Notes: generated by a model from the letters alone, not told the origin. Positions 16,670 through 26,326 are shown, numbered from the stretch's first letter. The stretch: 64,000 bases of DNA from Hymenobacter sedentarius (GCF_001507645.1 NZ_CP013909.1:1984001-2048000), one strand, 5' to 3'. Made by a program: numbers and translations.

Positions 16670-17623
16670 ATGTACGTTCGTAAAAATATTCGCTTCGGGG
16701 TGGTCTGGAGCCTGTCGTGGCGCAGCCTGCTTCTGTTCACTTTGTACGACTCGGCCATTTGCCTGCTGTACGAGTACGGGGGCGTGCGCTGGATTGACAT
16801 TCCGTGGTCGCCGGTGGCCACGCTGGGCACGGCCGTGGCCTTCTACATCGGCTTCAAGAGCAACGGCAGCTATGACCGGTTCTGGGAGGGGCGGCAGCTG
16901 TGGGGCACCATCGTGAACGTGAGCCGCACCTGGTCCATTCGGGTATTTCATTTTGTGGAGCCCATGGCCGGCGACCGCCTGCCCGATTCCGAAGACGTAC
17001 GCGACCTGCACCAGCGCCTGCTCTACCGCCAGATAGCCTGGGTAAACGCCCTGCGCCTGCACCTGCGCCGCGAAACCGTCGAACTCTGGGACGCCGAAGT
17101 GGCGCCCTTTCTCGACCCCGCCGAAGACGCCGACGTGCGCCGCATGAGCAACCCGCCCACCCACCTGCTGCGCCAGCAAAGCGACGAGCTGCGCCAGCTG
17201 CACCAGCGCGGGCTGCTCACCGAGTTCCGCCACGTGGCGATGATGGACACCATCCAGGACATGTTCAACGCCCAGGGCGGCTGCGAGCGCATCAAAAACA
17301 CGCCGTTTCCGCGGCAGTACGCGTTTTTTAGCTTCGTCTTTGTGTGGGTGTTTGCCGCCGTGCTGCCGCTGGGCCTGGTGGCCGAGTTTGCCAAAATGGG
17401 CCCCGGCCACATCTGGCTCATGGTGCCCTTTGCCGTGCTGGTGTCGGGCGTGTTCAACACCATTGAGCTGGTGGGCCACACCAGCGAAAACCCCTTCGAA
17501 AACCAAATGAACGACGTGCCGATGACGGCCATTTGCCGCAGCATCGAAATCGACCTGCGCGAGCTGCTGGGCGAAACTGAATTGCCGCCCAAAACCGAGC
17601 CCGTGAAAGATGTGCTGTTCTAG
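16670..17623 (+). CDS. Bestrophin-family (UPF0187) membrane channel
   Basis: A 317-residue membrane protein. The N-terminal region (VWSLSWRSLLLFTLYDSAI; VATLGTAVAFYIGFKSNGSYDRFWEGR) holds the family signature in which N-x-x-YDR-W-E lines the pore neck. Two later membrane segments (FFSFVFVWVFAAVLPLGLVAEF; IWLMVPFAVLVSGVFNTIELVG) are followed by the ENPFE-type segment (SENPFENQMNDVP). Prokaryotic members such as KpBest form pentameric, cation-leaning channels; the ion here cannot be told. The gene stands alone between two repeat elements. Confidence 0.9.
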   Translation: MYVRKNIRFGVVWSLSWRSLLLFTLYDSAICLLYEYGGVRWIDIPWSPVATLGTAVAFYIGFKSNGSYDRFWEGRQLWGTIVNVSRTWSIRVFHFVEPMAGDRLPDSEDVRDLHQRLLYRQIAWVNALRLHLRRETVELWDAEVAPFLDPAEDADVRRMSNPPTHLLRQQSDELRQLHQRGLLTEFRHVAMMDTIQDMFNAQGGCERIKNTPFPRQYAFFSFVFVWVFAAVLPLGLVAEFAKMGPGHIWLMVPFAVLVSGVFNTIELVGHTSENPFENQMNDVPMTAICRSIEIDLRELLGETELPPKTEPVKDVLF

Positions 17624-17653
17624 TTAGCTCAACACGGAGCCGAAAGAACCTCA

Positions 17654-17828
17654 AACTCCCCTCCTTACCAAGGAGGGGACGCTGGCGCGACGCGCCAGCT
17701 GGGGTGGTTGGATCGTCGCACGATACCCGAACGACTCGCGCTATAATCGTTCGCCCACGTGCAACGAGTCAACCACCCCCGTTCTCGCCTTCGGCTCGAA
17801 CATTCCCTCCTTGAAAATGAGGGGAGTT
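17654..17828. repeat. Long imperfect palindrome, CTCCCCTCCTT...GGGGTGGTTG family
   Basis: Left half 17655-17710 (CTCCCCTCCTT, inner GCTGGCGCG/CGCGCCAGC hairpin, GGGGTGGTTG) and right half 17770-17827 (CAACCACCCC ... CCCTCCTTGA ... GAGGGGAG) are imperfect inverted copies around a 59-base centre with CGAACGACTCG. This makes up most of the 307-base gap 17624-17930. It differs in sequence from the GTCATGC and CCTCACCCCC families. Confidence 0.8.
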
Positions 17829-17930
17829 TTTTGTTCTGCTTGGCGGGAAGTGCTGGCAAAAAGTAAGCTCAACCAAACGCGGAGCAGGGAGCGGGCGTAA
17901 GCAGGAAATCCACATCCTGTTTCCCTTCCT

Positions 17931-19505
17931 ATGCCCACAAAAATCCCCAATCCCGCGCGTACTTCTGGTGCTACTATTTCGTCGTGGTTTGGTACGGCAC
18001 CTGCCCTGCCACCCTTTGAGCCACTGGCTGAGGATACGACCACGGATGTGGTAATAGTGGGGGGCGGAATCGCGGGCCTGACCACCGCGTATCTGCTCAG
18101 CAAGGAAGGGCACAAAGTGCTGCTGCTGGAAGACGGGGAGCTGGCCAGCGGGGAGTCGGGCCGCACTACCGCGCACCTCTCGTATGCCCTCGACGACCGG
18201 TACGCCACGCTCGAAAACCTCTTTGGCCGAGAAGGCGCCCAGCTGGCGGCCGAAAGCCACGCGTCGGCCATCGACAAGATTGAGCAGATTGTGCAGGCCG
18301 AACAAATCGACTGCGACTTTACCCGGCTCGACGGCTTCCTGTTCCTGCACGCCGACGGCACGCACCAGGAGCTGATGGAAGAGCGCGACGCCGCCCACCG
18401 CGCCGGGCTGCCGGCCGTAGAATGGCTGCCCAACGCCGGCACCACGGGCTTCGAGCCCGGGGAGTGCCTGCGCTGGCCGGGCCAGGGGCAGTTCCACATT
18501 CTCAAATACCTGGCGGGCCTCACCCAGGCCATTGTGCTGCAGGGCGGCCGCATCTGCACCCGCACCCACGTGAGCGAGGTGCACGGCGGCCCGCACGCCC
18601 ACATCGTAACCGAAGACGGCACCGTGGCCCGGGCCAAACGGGCCATTGTGGTGGCCACCAACACACCCTTCAACGACCGCGTGGTGATGCACACCAAGCA
18701 GCACCCGTACCGTACCTACGTGGTGGGCGCCCGCGTGCCCAAGGGCTCGGTGACCAAGGCGCTGTACTGGGACATGGCCGACCCCTACCACTACGTGCGC
18801 CTGCAGGAAGTGTCCGCTGGGCCCCGCGGTGGCCAAACCGATTACGATCTGCTGATTGTGGGCGGCGAAGACCACAAAACCGGCCAGGCCGACGACCCGA
18901 GCGCCCACCTGCGCTGCCTGGAGGAATGGACGCGCGACCGGTTCCCGATGGTGAGGGACTTCGAATACCGCTGGTCGGGCCAGGTGATGGAGCCCACCGA
19001 CGGCCTGGGCTACGCCGGCCGCAACCCGCTCGACGCCGACAATGTCTTCATCATCACCGGCGATTCGGGGCATGGCATGACGCACGGCACGCTCGGGCCC
19101 ATGGTGGTGGCCGACCTGCTCGCCGGCCGCGACAACGCCTGGGCCAAGCTCTACGACCCCGGCCGCATCACCCTCAAGCGGGAAAGCGCCCAGGAATACC
19201 TCAAGGAAAACCTGAACGTGGCCATTGAGTACACCGACTTGCTCACGGGCGGCGACGTGAGCACCGTGGAGGAAATCCCCAACGGCTCGGGCGCGGTGAT
19301 GCGGCGCGGCATCACCAAAGTGGCCGTGTACAAAGACGAAAAAGGTGCCGTGCACGAATGCTCGGCCATCTGCCCGCACCTACACTGCGTGGTGCATTGG
19401 AATGGCTTGGAAAAAAGCTGGGACTGCCCCTGCCACGGCTCGCGCTTCACGGCCCTGGGCGAGCTGCTGAGCGGCCCGGCCAATACCGGCCTGGCGCCCG
19501 CCTAA
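17931..19505 (+). CDS. FAD-dependent oxidoreductase (DadA-like) with C-terminal Rieske domain
   Basis: A 524-residue two-domain redox protein. Residues about 38-400 form a DAO/DadA-type FAD domain: dinucleotide motif GGGIAG (44-49), ESGRTTAHLS near 80, and NVFIITGDSGHGMTHG near 380. Residues about 425-524 form a Rieske domain with the [2Fe-2S] ligands C481-P-H483 and C499-P-C-H502 (DCPCHGSRF). Such fusions are known in Bacteroidota and Gram-positives, with the Rieske cluster feeding electrons to or from the flavin. The substrate is unknown. It heads four same-strand genes (cyanophycinase, amylase, FUSC) that may or may not be one unit. Confidence 0.88.
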   Translation: MPTKIPNPARTSGATISSWFGTAPALPPFEPLAEDTTTDVVIVGGGIAGLTTAYLLSKEGHKVLLLEDGELASGESGRTTAHLSYALDDRYATLENLFGREGAQLAAESHASAIDKIEQIVQAEQIDCDFTRLDGFLFLHADGTHQELMEERDAAHRAGLPAVEWLPNAGTTGFEPGECLRWPGQGQFHILKYLAGLTQAIVLQGGRICTRTHVSEVHGGPHAHIVTEDGTVARAKRAIVVATNTPFNDRVVMHTKQHPYRTYVVGARVPKGSVTKALYWDMADPYHYVRLQEVSAGPRGGQTDYDLLIVGGEDHKTGQADDPSAHLRCLEEWTRDRFPMVRDFEYRWSGQVMEPTDGLGYAGRNPLDADNVFIITGDSGHGMTHGTLGPMVVADLLAGRDNAWAKLYDPGRITLKRESAQEYLKENLNVAIEYTDLLTGGDVSTVEEIPNGSGAVMRRGITKVAVYKDEKGAVHECSAICPHLHCVVHWNGLEKSWDCPCHGSRFTALGELLSGPANTGLAPA

Positions 19506-19602
19506 GCCCGCGCCATACCCAAAGGAAGAACCGGCCCGGCGCTGCCCGTGCTGCTGGCTTCGAGTGGGCTGAAAACGCCCCAAACCTTGTTTCCACATCA
19601 TC

Positions 19603-20475
19603 ATGCCAACCCGCAAAAAAACGAATCCCAACAGCGACTGTCCCAGGCCCCGGGGCACCCTCATCGCCATTGGCGGCCACGAGGAAAAAGACCCCAAGCC
19701 CGGCCAGGACGCCGAAGCCGAATACGCCCCGGATGTGATTCTACGCCGCTTTGTGCAAGAGTTGCACGGCAAGGGCCCCGTGGTGGTGGTGCCCGTGGCC
19801 TCGGAAGAGCCCGAGACTGCGGCCCAGGACTACGTCGAGGTTTTTGAGTCGTTGGGGGTGAAGCAGGTGGAGGTGTTTAATGCGAAGGAGCGCGCCGACG
19901 CCGAGAGCGAGGACGCGCTGAAGCTGCTCGATGAGGCCTCGGGCGTCATGTTCACGGGCGGCGACCAGCTCCGGCTCACGGCCCTGCTGGGCGGCACCTC
20001 TTGGCTGCGGCGCCTTAAGGAGCGGTACGCCTACGACGACATCGTGATAGCCGGCACCAGTGCCGGGGCCGCCGCCATGAGCACGCCCATGATTTACCAG
20101 GGCCGCGACAACCAGGGCATGCTCAAGGACGAAATCCACATCACCACGGGCCTGCAGCTGATGCACGACGTAGCCATCGACACGCACTTCGTGGCCCGCG
20201 GGCGCATCATCCGCATGGCCCAGATTATTGCCACCAACCCCGGCTGCATCGGCCTGGGGCTGGAGGAAGACACCGGCGTGGTGGTAACCCAGGGCCGGGA
20301 GGTGGAAATCATCGGCAGTGGCGTGGTGACGGTGGTGGAAGGCCAGGACGTGACGGCCACCAACATTCACCTCATCGAGCCGGGCGCCCCCTTCACCATT
20401 CGCGGCCTGCGGGTGCACATCCTCAGCAGCGGCGAGCGCTACACCTTGCCCACGCAGGAGAGCCTGCACCGCTAA
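19603..20475 (+). CDS. cphB: Cyanophycinase (S51 peptidase family)
   Basis: Serine peptidase that splits beta-linked aspartyl-arginine dipeptides from cyanophycin. The 290-residue protein shows TLIAIGGHEEKD at the front, the GGDQ-LRL segment (119-125) and the catalytic Ser153 in AGTSAGAAAMS, with the later DTHFVARGRIIRM segment that is standard in CphB. No signal peptide, so the enzyme should be intracellular. No cyanophycin synthetase (cphA) is in this window, and the alternative that it cleaves other beta-aspartyl peptides remains. It lies 97 bases after the FAD/Rieske gene. Confidence 0.9.
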   Translation: MPTRKKTNPNSDCPRPRGTLIAIGGHEEKDPKPGQDAEAEYAPDVILRRFVQELHGKGPVVVVPVASEEPETAAQDYVEVFESLGVKQVEVFNAKERADAESEDALKLLDEASGVMFTGGDQLRLTALLGGTSWLRRLKERYAYDDIVIAGTSAGAAAMSTPMIYQGRDNQGMLKDEIHITTGLQLMHDVAIDTHFVARGRIIRMAQIIATNPGCIGLGLEEDTGVVVTQGREVEIIGSGVVTVVEGQDVTATNIHLIEPGAPFTIRGLRVHILSSGERYTLPTQESLHR

Positions 20476-20530
20476 GCTGCGGGCGCTTCCAAAAGCTATG
20501 GGGAAGAGCCGGCCCGCCGTAGCTTCGGGC

Positions 20531-21892
20531 ATGAAAGACGCTTCGCGGCCGGCTTTATTCGCTGCAAGGGCCTGGCTGGGAATGGCGCTGGTGGTGCTGG
20601 CGAGCCTGGCCGGGTGCCGGGCCGGCGGGGAAGAAGCCCCGGCTCCTCAGCCGACTAGCATCAGTCCGCTGCCTGCCTTGGCAGCGCAGGATGTGGTGCT
20701 CTACGAAGTATTTATCGCCGATTTCAGTGCGGCCGGCACCCTCGATGGGATGCTGCCCCGGCTCGATTCGCTGAAGGCCCTGGGGGTGAACACGCTCTGG
20801 CTGATGCCCCTGCACCCCACCCACGGCTCGCCTTATGCCGTGGACGACTACGGGGCCGTGAACCGCGAATTTGGCGATATGGCGGCCTTCGACCGGCTGG
20901 TGGCGGCCGCCCACCAGCGCGGCCTGCGCGTGATGCTCGATTGGGTGGCCAACCACACTTCCTATTACCACCCCTGGATTCTGGCCCATCCGGACTGGTA
21001 CACCCGTGACGCCACCGGCCAAATCGTGCACCCCGACCCGCAGTGGACCGACGTGGCCGACCTCAACTACCGCGAACCGGCCCTGCGCCAGGCTATGGTG
21101 GCGGCCATTAAATCTTGGGTGACCCAGCACGCCATCGACGGCTTCCGCTGCGATGCCGCCGACCTGGTGCCCGACGACTTCTGGCTGCCGGCCCTGAGCG
21201 AGCTGCGCCAGGCCAACCCCAACCTGTTTTTTTTGGCCGAAGGCCGCCGGACGGCCCACTACGCCTCGGGCTTCCAGCTCACGTTTGGCTGGGATTTCTA
21301 CAGTGCCTTGCAAAACGTGGTCGTCCGCCGGGCCCCGGCCGCCAGCCTGGCCGCGGCCCACGCCCAGGAGATGCAAAGCGTGCCGGCCGGCGCCTATCGC
21401 CTGCGCTTCACCACCAACCACGACGAAGTGCAGGCCGCACCGCCAGCGGTTCGCTTTGGCAGCGAGGCAGCCGCCCGCGCCGCCTACGTAGCCACGCTGG
21501 CATTTGGGGCCGCCCCGCTGCTCTACAACGGCCAGGAAGCCGGCGACCCAGCCCAACTCAACAGCCCCACCCGCCAGCCCATTCGCTGGAGCTACGACCC
21601 CAGCGCCGGCCGGTTTTACCGCGAACTGCTGGCGGCCTACAACCACCTGCCGGCGCTGCGGGCCGGCCCCGCCGAGTACTTCGACCAAAGCCCTAATGCC
21701 GTGGTGGTGCGCCACCGGCTCAACGGCCAGGAAGTGGCCGTGCTCGTCAACCTGAGCAACGGTCCGGTCTCGGTGGCGCTGCCCACGGCCCTGCAGGGGG
21801 CCGCCTGGACGGATGCGCTCACGAAAATTGCCGTGCCCGGGGCATCGGTAGTGGCCCTGCCCGCGTATGGCTACCTGGTATGGCAGCGCTAA
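20531..21892 (+). CDS. GH13 alpha-amylase-family glycosidase, lipoprotein
   Basis: A 453-residue alpha-glucan hydrolase. An N-terminal signal ends at a lipobox LASLAGC (Cys29), so it is exported and lipid-anchored. The TIM barrel shows DVVLYEVFIADF, DYGAVNREFGDMAAF, MLDWVANHT, nucleophile Asp208 (DGFRCDAAD), acid Glu237 (LAEG) and Asp298 (TTNHDE), then a short C-terminal beta domain. An upstream ATG at 20498 would add 11 residues; TAGCTTCG just before 20531 makes the later start attractive. Specificity (amylase, neopullulanase or other) cannot be read. No SusC/D genes flank it. Confidence 0.88.
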   Translation: MKDASRPALFAARAWLGMALVVLASLAGCRAGGEEAPAPQPTSISPLPALAAQDVVLYEVFIADFSAAGTLDGMLPRLDSLKALGVNTLWLMPLHPTHGSPYAVDDYGAVNREFGDMAAFDRLVAAAHQRGLRVMLDWVANHTSYYHPWILAHPDWYTRDATGQIVHPDPQWTDVADLNYREPALRQAMVAAIKSWVTQHAIDGFRCDAADLVPDDFWLPALSELRQANPNLFFLAEGRRTAHYASGFQLTFGWDFYSALQNVVVRRAPAASLAAAHAQEMQSVPAGAYRLRFTTNHDEVQAAPPAVRFGSEAAARAAYVATLAFGAAPLLYNGQEAGDPAQLNSPTRQPIRWSYDPSAGRFYRELLAAYNHLPALRAGPAEYFDQSPNAVVVRHRLNGQEVAVLVNLSNGPVSVALPTALQGAAWTDALTKIAVPGASVVALPAYGYLVWQR

Positions 21893-21981
21893 ATACCACG
21901 CACCGCCGCCTGCCCCCGCCCGCCAATGAATAGGAACCTGAAGTTGCCTTCGATTCCGCTCCGCTTGTTTCTTTGCGCGGC

Positions 21982-24138
21982 ATGAACACCCAAACGCGAA
22001 GCCTGCAGTATTTCTTTTTCGGGCAGAATTTCTCGGATGGCGTGCGCACCACGGTGGCCATTTTGCTGCCCGCTCTGCTACTGGCGCAATTGGGCCACTT
22101 CGACGCGGGCCTCACCGTCTCGACCGGGGCCGTGTGCGTGAGCGTGACCGACACGCCGGGCCCGCCCGGGCACCGGCGCAACGGCATGCTGGCGGCGCTG
22201 GCCCTGGTGGGCATCACGGCCCTGCTCACCGGCGTGGCGGCCACCAGCGTGTGGTTGCTGGGCCTGGAAGTGGCCGCGCTCAGCTTCCTGTTCACCATGT
22301 TCCTGATTTGGGGCAGCCGGGCGGCCGCGGTGGGCACGGCCGGGCTGCTCAACGTGGTGCTGCTGCTGGCGCACCCGCCCACGCTGGCCCAGCTGCTGCC
22401 CCACGCGGGGCTGCTGCTGGCGGGCGGGCTCTGGTATGCCGGGCTGGCGCTGCTGGTGCACCGGGTGCGGCCCTACCGGCCGGCCCAGCAGGCACTGGGC
22501 GAATGCATCCATGCCCTGGCGCGGTTTATGGAGCTGAAAGCGGACTTCTACAACCCCGAAACCGCCCTCGATGCCGACTACCGGCAGCTGGTGGCCCAGC
22601 AGGTGGTGGTGAATGAAAAGCAGGAAGCTGCGCGCGACTTCCTGTTCCGCACCCGTCAGATTGTAAACGAAACCACCAGCATCGGCCGCCGCCTGGTGCT
22701 CACCTTCGTGGAAACGGTGGATTTGTACGAGCGCATCACGGCCAGCTACTACGACTACGCTACCGTGCGCGCCGCCTTTGGCAACAGCGGTGTGCTGCCC
22801 CTGGTGGCCGCCCTCATTCGCGACATCGCCACCGAGCTCGACCAGCTCGGGGTAGCCATCCAGGCTAACCGCCCCGATGCGGGCCGCGCCCCCGACCTCA
22901 ACGCCCAACTGGCCCAGCTGCAAGCCCACATCAGCGCCCTCGACGCCGACCCCAGCACCGGCGGCAGCACGCTGGTGCTCAAGAAAATCCTGGTCAATCT
23001 GCGTGATATCATTCGCCGGGTGGGCAACATCCGGCGCTACTTCGACGAAAGCCGGGCAACGGCCGCGCCCGTTCCCAGCCGCGCGGCCGAGCACGCCCGC
23101 TTCGTGGCCCATCAGGAAGTAGAGGTGCAGGCCCTGAGCCAGAACCTCACCCTCAAATCGGCGGTGTTCCGGCATGCCGTGCGCATGATGCTGGCCTGCA
23201 TCGTGGCATTCGCGGTAGGTGAGGGGCTGTGGCACGGCCAGCACAACTACTGGATTCTGATGACGGTGACCATCATGCTCAAGCCCGGCTTCAGCCTGAC
23301 GCGCCAGCGCAACACCGAGCGCATCATTGGCACGCTGGCCGGGGGCGCGCTGGGCAGTGCGGTGCTGTGGCTGGTGCACTGGCCTCCGGCACAGTTTGGC
23401 GTGCTGGTGGCGTTTATGGTGCTGGCCTACAGCTTTCAGCGCACCAAATACCTGCTCACGGTGGTGTTCCTCACAGCCTACCTGCTCATTCTGTTCAGCT
23501 TCCTAGGGTTGAGCTACATCGGGGTGGTCGAAGAGCGCATTGCTGATACGCTTATTGGCTGCGCCATTGCCTTCTTGGCCGGCTACTTCCTGTTTCCCAA
23601 TTGGGAGTCGGAGCAGCTGACCGACTACATGGCCGCGGCGCTGCGCGCCAACCTGGACTACCTGCGCCAGCTGGCCAACCGCCTCGCCGGCCGCCCCCTG
23701 CCGCCCAACGAGTACCGCCTGCTGCGCAAGCAGGTGTACGTGACCGGCGCCAACCTGGCCGCGGCCTTCCAGCGCATGCTCACCGAGCCCAAGCGCAAGC
23801 AGCACCGCCCCATCGAAACCCACGAATTTGTGGTGCTGAACCACATTCTGTCGTCCAACATCGCTGCCCTCACCGCTACCCTGCGGGAGGCCGCGCCCGC
23901 CGTGCCGCCCTTCCCCGCCGAGAGCCGGCGGGCCCTCACCAGCGCTCTGGCCACGCTCCACAAAAGCCTCGCCCGGATAGCCCCCGCCACCACCGCTACC
24001 GCCGCCCCAGAGCTGGGCCGCGCCGAACCCGCCGTGCCTGTCGCCGCCGAGGATAAATCCCTGCTGGAGCAACTTACCTTCCTACAAAAAGTGAGCGGCG
24101 ACATCGGCAAGGTGACCGAAGTGCTGGTAGGTAAATAA
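21982..24138 (+). CDS. FUSC-family inner-membrane protein (YccS/YhfK-like efflux component)
   Basis: A 718-residue protein with two hydrophobic halves: helices at about residues 20-155 and again at 385-520 (MMLACIVAFAVGE; YWILMTVTIMLKPGFSLTRQRNTERIIGTLAGG), separated by a soluble region of about 230 residues. The KPGFSLTRQR-TERIIGTLAGG segment is the FUSC signature. Family members (aromatic acid exporter AaeB, YccS) work in efflux, but no partner membrane-fusion protein is beside it. It is convergent with the histidine kinase gene. Confidence 0.88.
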   Translation: MNTQTRSLQYFFFGQNFSDGVRTTVAILLPALLLAQLGHFDAGLTVSTGAVCVSVTDTPGPPGHRRNGMLAALALVGITALLTGVAATSVWLLGLEVAALSFLFTMFLIWGSRAAAVGTAGLLNVVLLLAHPPTLAQLLPHAGLLLAGGLWYAGLALLVHRVRPYRPAQQALGECIHALARFMELKADFYNPETALDADYRQLVAQQVVVNEKQEAARDFLFRTRQIVNETTSIGRRLVLTFVETVDLYERITASYYDYATVRAAFGNSGVLPLVAALIRDIATELDQLGVAIQANRPDAGRAPDLNAQLAQLQAHISALDADPSTGGSTLVLKKILVNLRDIIRRVGNIRRYFDESRATAAPVPSRAAEHARFVAHQEVEVQALSQNLTLKSAVFRHAVRMMLACIVAFAVGEGLWHGQHNYWILMTVTIMLKPGFSLTRQRNTERIIGTLAGGALGSAVLWLVHWPPAQFGVLVAFMVLAYSFQRTKYLLTVVFLTAYLLILFSFLGLSYIGVVEERIADTLIGCAIAFLAGYFLFPNWESEQLTDYMAAALRANLDYLRQLANRLAGRPLPPNEYRLLRKQVYVTGANLAAAFQRMLTEPKRKQHRPIETHEFVVLNHILSSNIAALTATLREAAPAVPPFPAESRRALTSALATLHKSLARIAPATTATAAPELGRAEPAVPVAAEDKSLLEQLTFLQKVSGDIGKVTEVLVGK

Positions 24139-24215
24139 TTAAGAATTAATAATGAGAAATGAAGAATTGGGGGCGTTGCGCTAATTCCTCATTCTTAATT
24201 CTTAATTCTTAATTA
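24137..24215. repeat. AT-rich inverted repeat between convergent genes
   Basis: AATTAAGAATTAATAATGAG-type sequence on the left and three tandem ATTCTTA units on the right are roughly complementary around GGGGGCGTTGCG. It stands out from the GC-rich surroundings and may act as a shared terminator for the FUSC and kinase genes. Confidence 0.65.
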
Positions 24216-24216
24216 T

Positions 24217-26154
24217 TCAGTAGGGTAGGCGCACCACTACGCGAGTGCCGGACCCCGGCGACTCAATGTTGACGGTGCCGCCCAGGTAGGCGGTGCGGGT
24301 GCGCACGCCGCGCAGCCCAATGCCAGTGATGGGGGCATCTTCGCCGCGCCCGAAGCCGCGGCCGTCGTCTTCCACGCACAGCTCCAGTACCTCGGGGTGG
24401 AGGCGCAGCTGCACCTCTACTTGCTGGGCTTGGGCGTGACGCACGGCGTTGTTTACTAGCTCGGCCACAATGCGGTAGGCGGCCGACTGCACGGCTTGGG
24501 GAAGCTGGTCTATGCCGGCATCGAAATGCGTGATTACCCGCGGGGTGCCGTTGAGGTTAAGAGCTTCGCAAAGCGACGCCACGGAACGGGTGAGGCGGTT
24601 GGTGCCGGGCTCGGCGGGCAGCAGGGCGTGGCTCAGTTGGCGCACCTGCTCGTAGAGCTGACCCAGTATTTCTTCCGTGAGCTGGCCGATGGAGCGGGCC
24701 TTGGGCGCGGCGGCCAGGGCCTCGCGCACGGCTTCGCTTTGCCAGGCCATGTGCAGCGCCGCCAAGTTGGGGCCCATGGCATCGTGCAGCTCGCGGGCCA
24801 GCTGCTCGCGCTCGGCGTCCTGGGCGGCTATTAGGCGGCGGCCCACCTCGTTGCGCTGCTGCAGCTCCTGGATGCGCAGCCGGGCATTTTGCCGCAGCGT
24901 ATGGCGGAAGCGGCCCGTGAGCAGCGCGCTCAGCACCAGCAGCTCCACAAACAGGCCCCAGGCCAGCGTATTGGGGTAGACGGGGTTGTAGCTGGTCAGG
25001 CCCAGGTGGTTGAGCCAGAATACGGCGTAGCCCGTGAAAAAGAAGAAGTACGTGAGGGCGTAGTAAGCCGCCAGCCGCCGGCGGCGCCGGCCAATTAGCA
25101 CCGTCAACAGCGTCACCCAGCCGTACCCAAACACAAGCAGCACGAGCAGCTCCCGCGCCCCGTTCAGCACTTCCACCAGGCCCAGGTTGTGCTTCACGGC
25201 CCAGGGGAATAGCACCGCGTATACCGCCACAAAGGCCACCGCCGAGCCGGCCAACCAGTTGCCGGCCCGGTACAGCCCGCGCCAGCCGCTGCGCAGCCGC
25301 AAAAACAGCTGCATGATGCGAATGCCCGCCGCACCCGCCAGCACAATAAAATTGTACTGCCCCACCGACCAGATGAGCCGGTACAGCCCCGCGGGCAGGA
25401 GCATGGCATCCAGCCCGTCTTCCATCATCAAAAACAGCGTGACGCACACCACGTAGGCCCCGTACCACAAGTGAATCCGGTCGCGCAGGAACGCGAAAAG
25501 CACCAGATTGAACAGGGCACTGCCCAGGTAAAAGCCCAGCAGCCACACCCAGTGCCGCTCAAACGGAAAGTGCATTTCCCAGCTCAGAAAGTGCTCGGCG
25601 GTTTCGATGTAGGTGGGCAGGTACACGCCGCCGGTGTGCACGTCGGCGCGCAGGTACAGCACCGCCGCCTCGCCGGGGTTCAGGGTAAAGGGAAAGCTGA
25701 GCGAGCGGGCCGGAAACAGGCGCTCGGTGGCGGGCACCCAGGAACTGGCCGCGCCCAGGCGGGTAAACGTGGTTTCGCCCTGCCGCCGGCAATAGAGCGC
25801 GGCGCTGTCGGTGAAATTGAAGATGCTCCACAGAAAGCGCAGGCGTTGGGGCTCGGTGTTGCGCACGGGCAGCCGCATCCACACCCGCCGGTGCATGATG
25901 CCCAAGTTCAGGGTCTTGTGCCAGGGGCCGGGCCGAAATTTGCCCGCCCGCCATTGGGCTTCGGCCTGCTCCGGGCTAGCCGGCACTCCAAACGGCTCGG
26001 TGTAGTAGCGGTACGCCTCCGAAATATGCACGCCCTTGGGGTCTTTCAGCAGTAGGGTGTCGCGGAGGCTGTGGGGTGCGTCGGCGGCCTGCACGGCCCC
26101 CGCACCCCACAGCCAGCACCCCAACATCAACACCGTGAAGAAGTGAACCCGCAT
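24217..26154 (-). CDS. 7TM-DISM sensor histidine kinase (HisKA_3 / NarL-type)
   Basis: A 645-residue two-component sensor. Order: signal peptide (to about 24); an extracytoplasmic 7TMR-DISM ligand-binding domain (about 40-190, with WMRLPVRN and RFLWSIFNF); seven membrane helices (about 200-410); a coiled linker (ARLRIQELQQRNEVGRRLIAAQDAERE); a HisKA_3 phosphoacceptor with the His in ARELHDAMGPNLAALH; and an HATPase_c domain (ELVNNAVRHAQA; DDGRGFG; GIGLRGVRTR). NarL/FixJ-class regulators are the expected partners, but none is adjacent, so it is an orphan kinase here. The ligand is unknown. Confidence 0.92.
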   Translation of the reverse strand: MRVHFFTVLMLGCWLWGAGAVQAADAPHSLRDTLLLKDPKGVHISEAYRYYTEPFGVPASPEQAEAQWRAGKFRPGPWHKTLNLGIMHRRVWMRLPVRNTEPQRLRFLWSIFNFTDSAALYCRRQGETTFTRLGAASSWVPATERLFPARSLSFPFTLNPGEAAVLYLRADVHTGGVYLPTYIETAEHFLSWEMHFPFERHWVWLLGFYLGSALFNLVLFAFLRDRIHLWYGAYVVCVTLFLMMEDGLDAMLLPAGLYRLIWSVGQYNFIVLAGAAGIRIMQLFLRLRSGWRGLYRAGNWLAGSAVAFVAVYAVLFPWAVKHNLGLVEVLNGARELLVLLVFGYGWVTLLTVLIGRRRRRLAAYYALTYFFFFTGYAVFWLNHLGLTSYNPVYPNTLAWGLFVELLVLSALLTGRFRHTLRQNARLRIQELQQRNEVGRRLIAAQDAEREQLARELHDAMGPNLAALHMAWQSEAVREALAAAPKARSIGQLTEEILGQLYEQVRQLSHALLPAEPGTNRLTRSVASLCEALNLNGTPRVITHFDAGIDQLPQAVQSAAYRIVAELVNNAVRHAQAQQVEVQLRLHPEVLELCVEDDGRGFGRGEDAPITGIGLRGVRTRTAYLGGTVNIESPGSGTRVVVRLPY

Positions 26155-26290
26155 AGGCAGTAGCGAATGGAACCAAGGTGCTCGGGCGGCAAATAACTAA
26201 AAAGTCATCATATTTTTAAATTTATATCCTTAGGTGGAACTGCGAGAGGCGGGCCGACGAATTCAGCTGCCCTACCTGTGACATACGCAC

Positions 26291-26326
26291 AAAAAAACCA
26301 GCTCAGTTGGCTGAGCTGGTTTTTTA
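26291..26326. terminator. Terminator after the subtilisin gene
   Basis: A-run, ACCAGCTCAG stem, TTGG loop, CTGAGCTGGT stem, T-run: a perfect 10-bp stem. It lies beyond the 3' end (26429) of the minus-strand S8 protease gene and is symmetrical. Confidence 0.85.

Noticed and set aside
13312..17828. CRISPR-like repeats
   Set aside because: The repeated units are inverted and palindromic with no regular spacers, and no cas gene is present.
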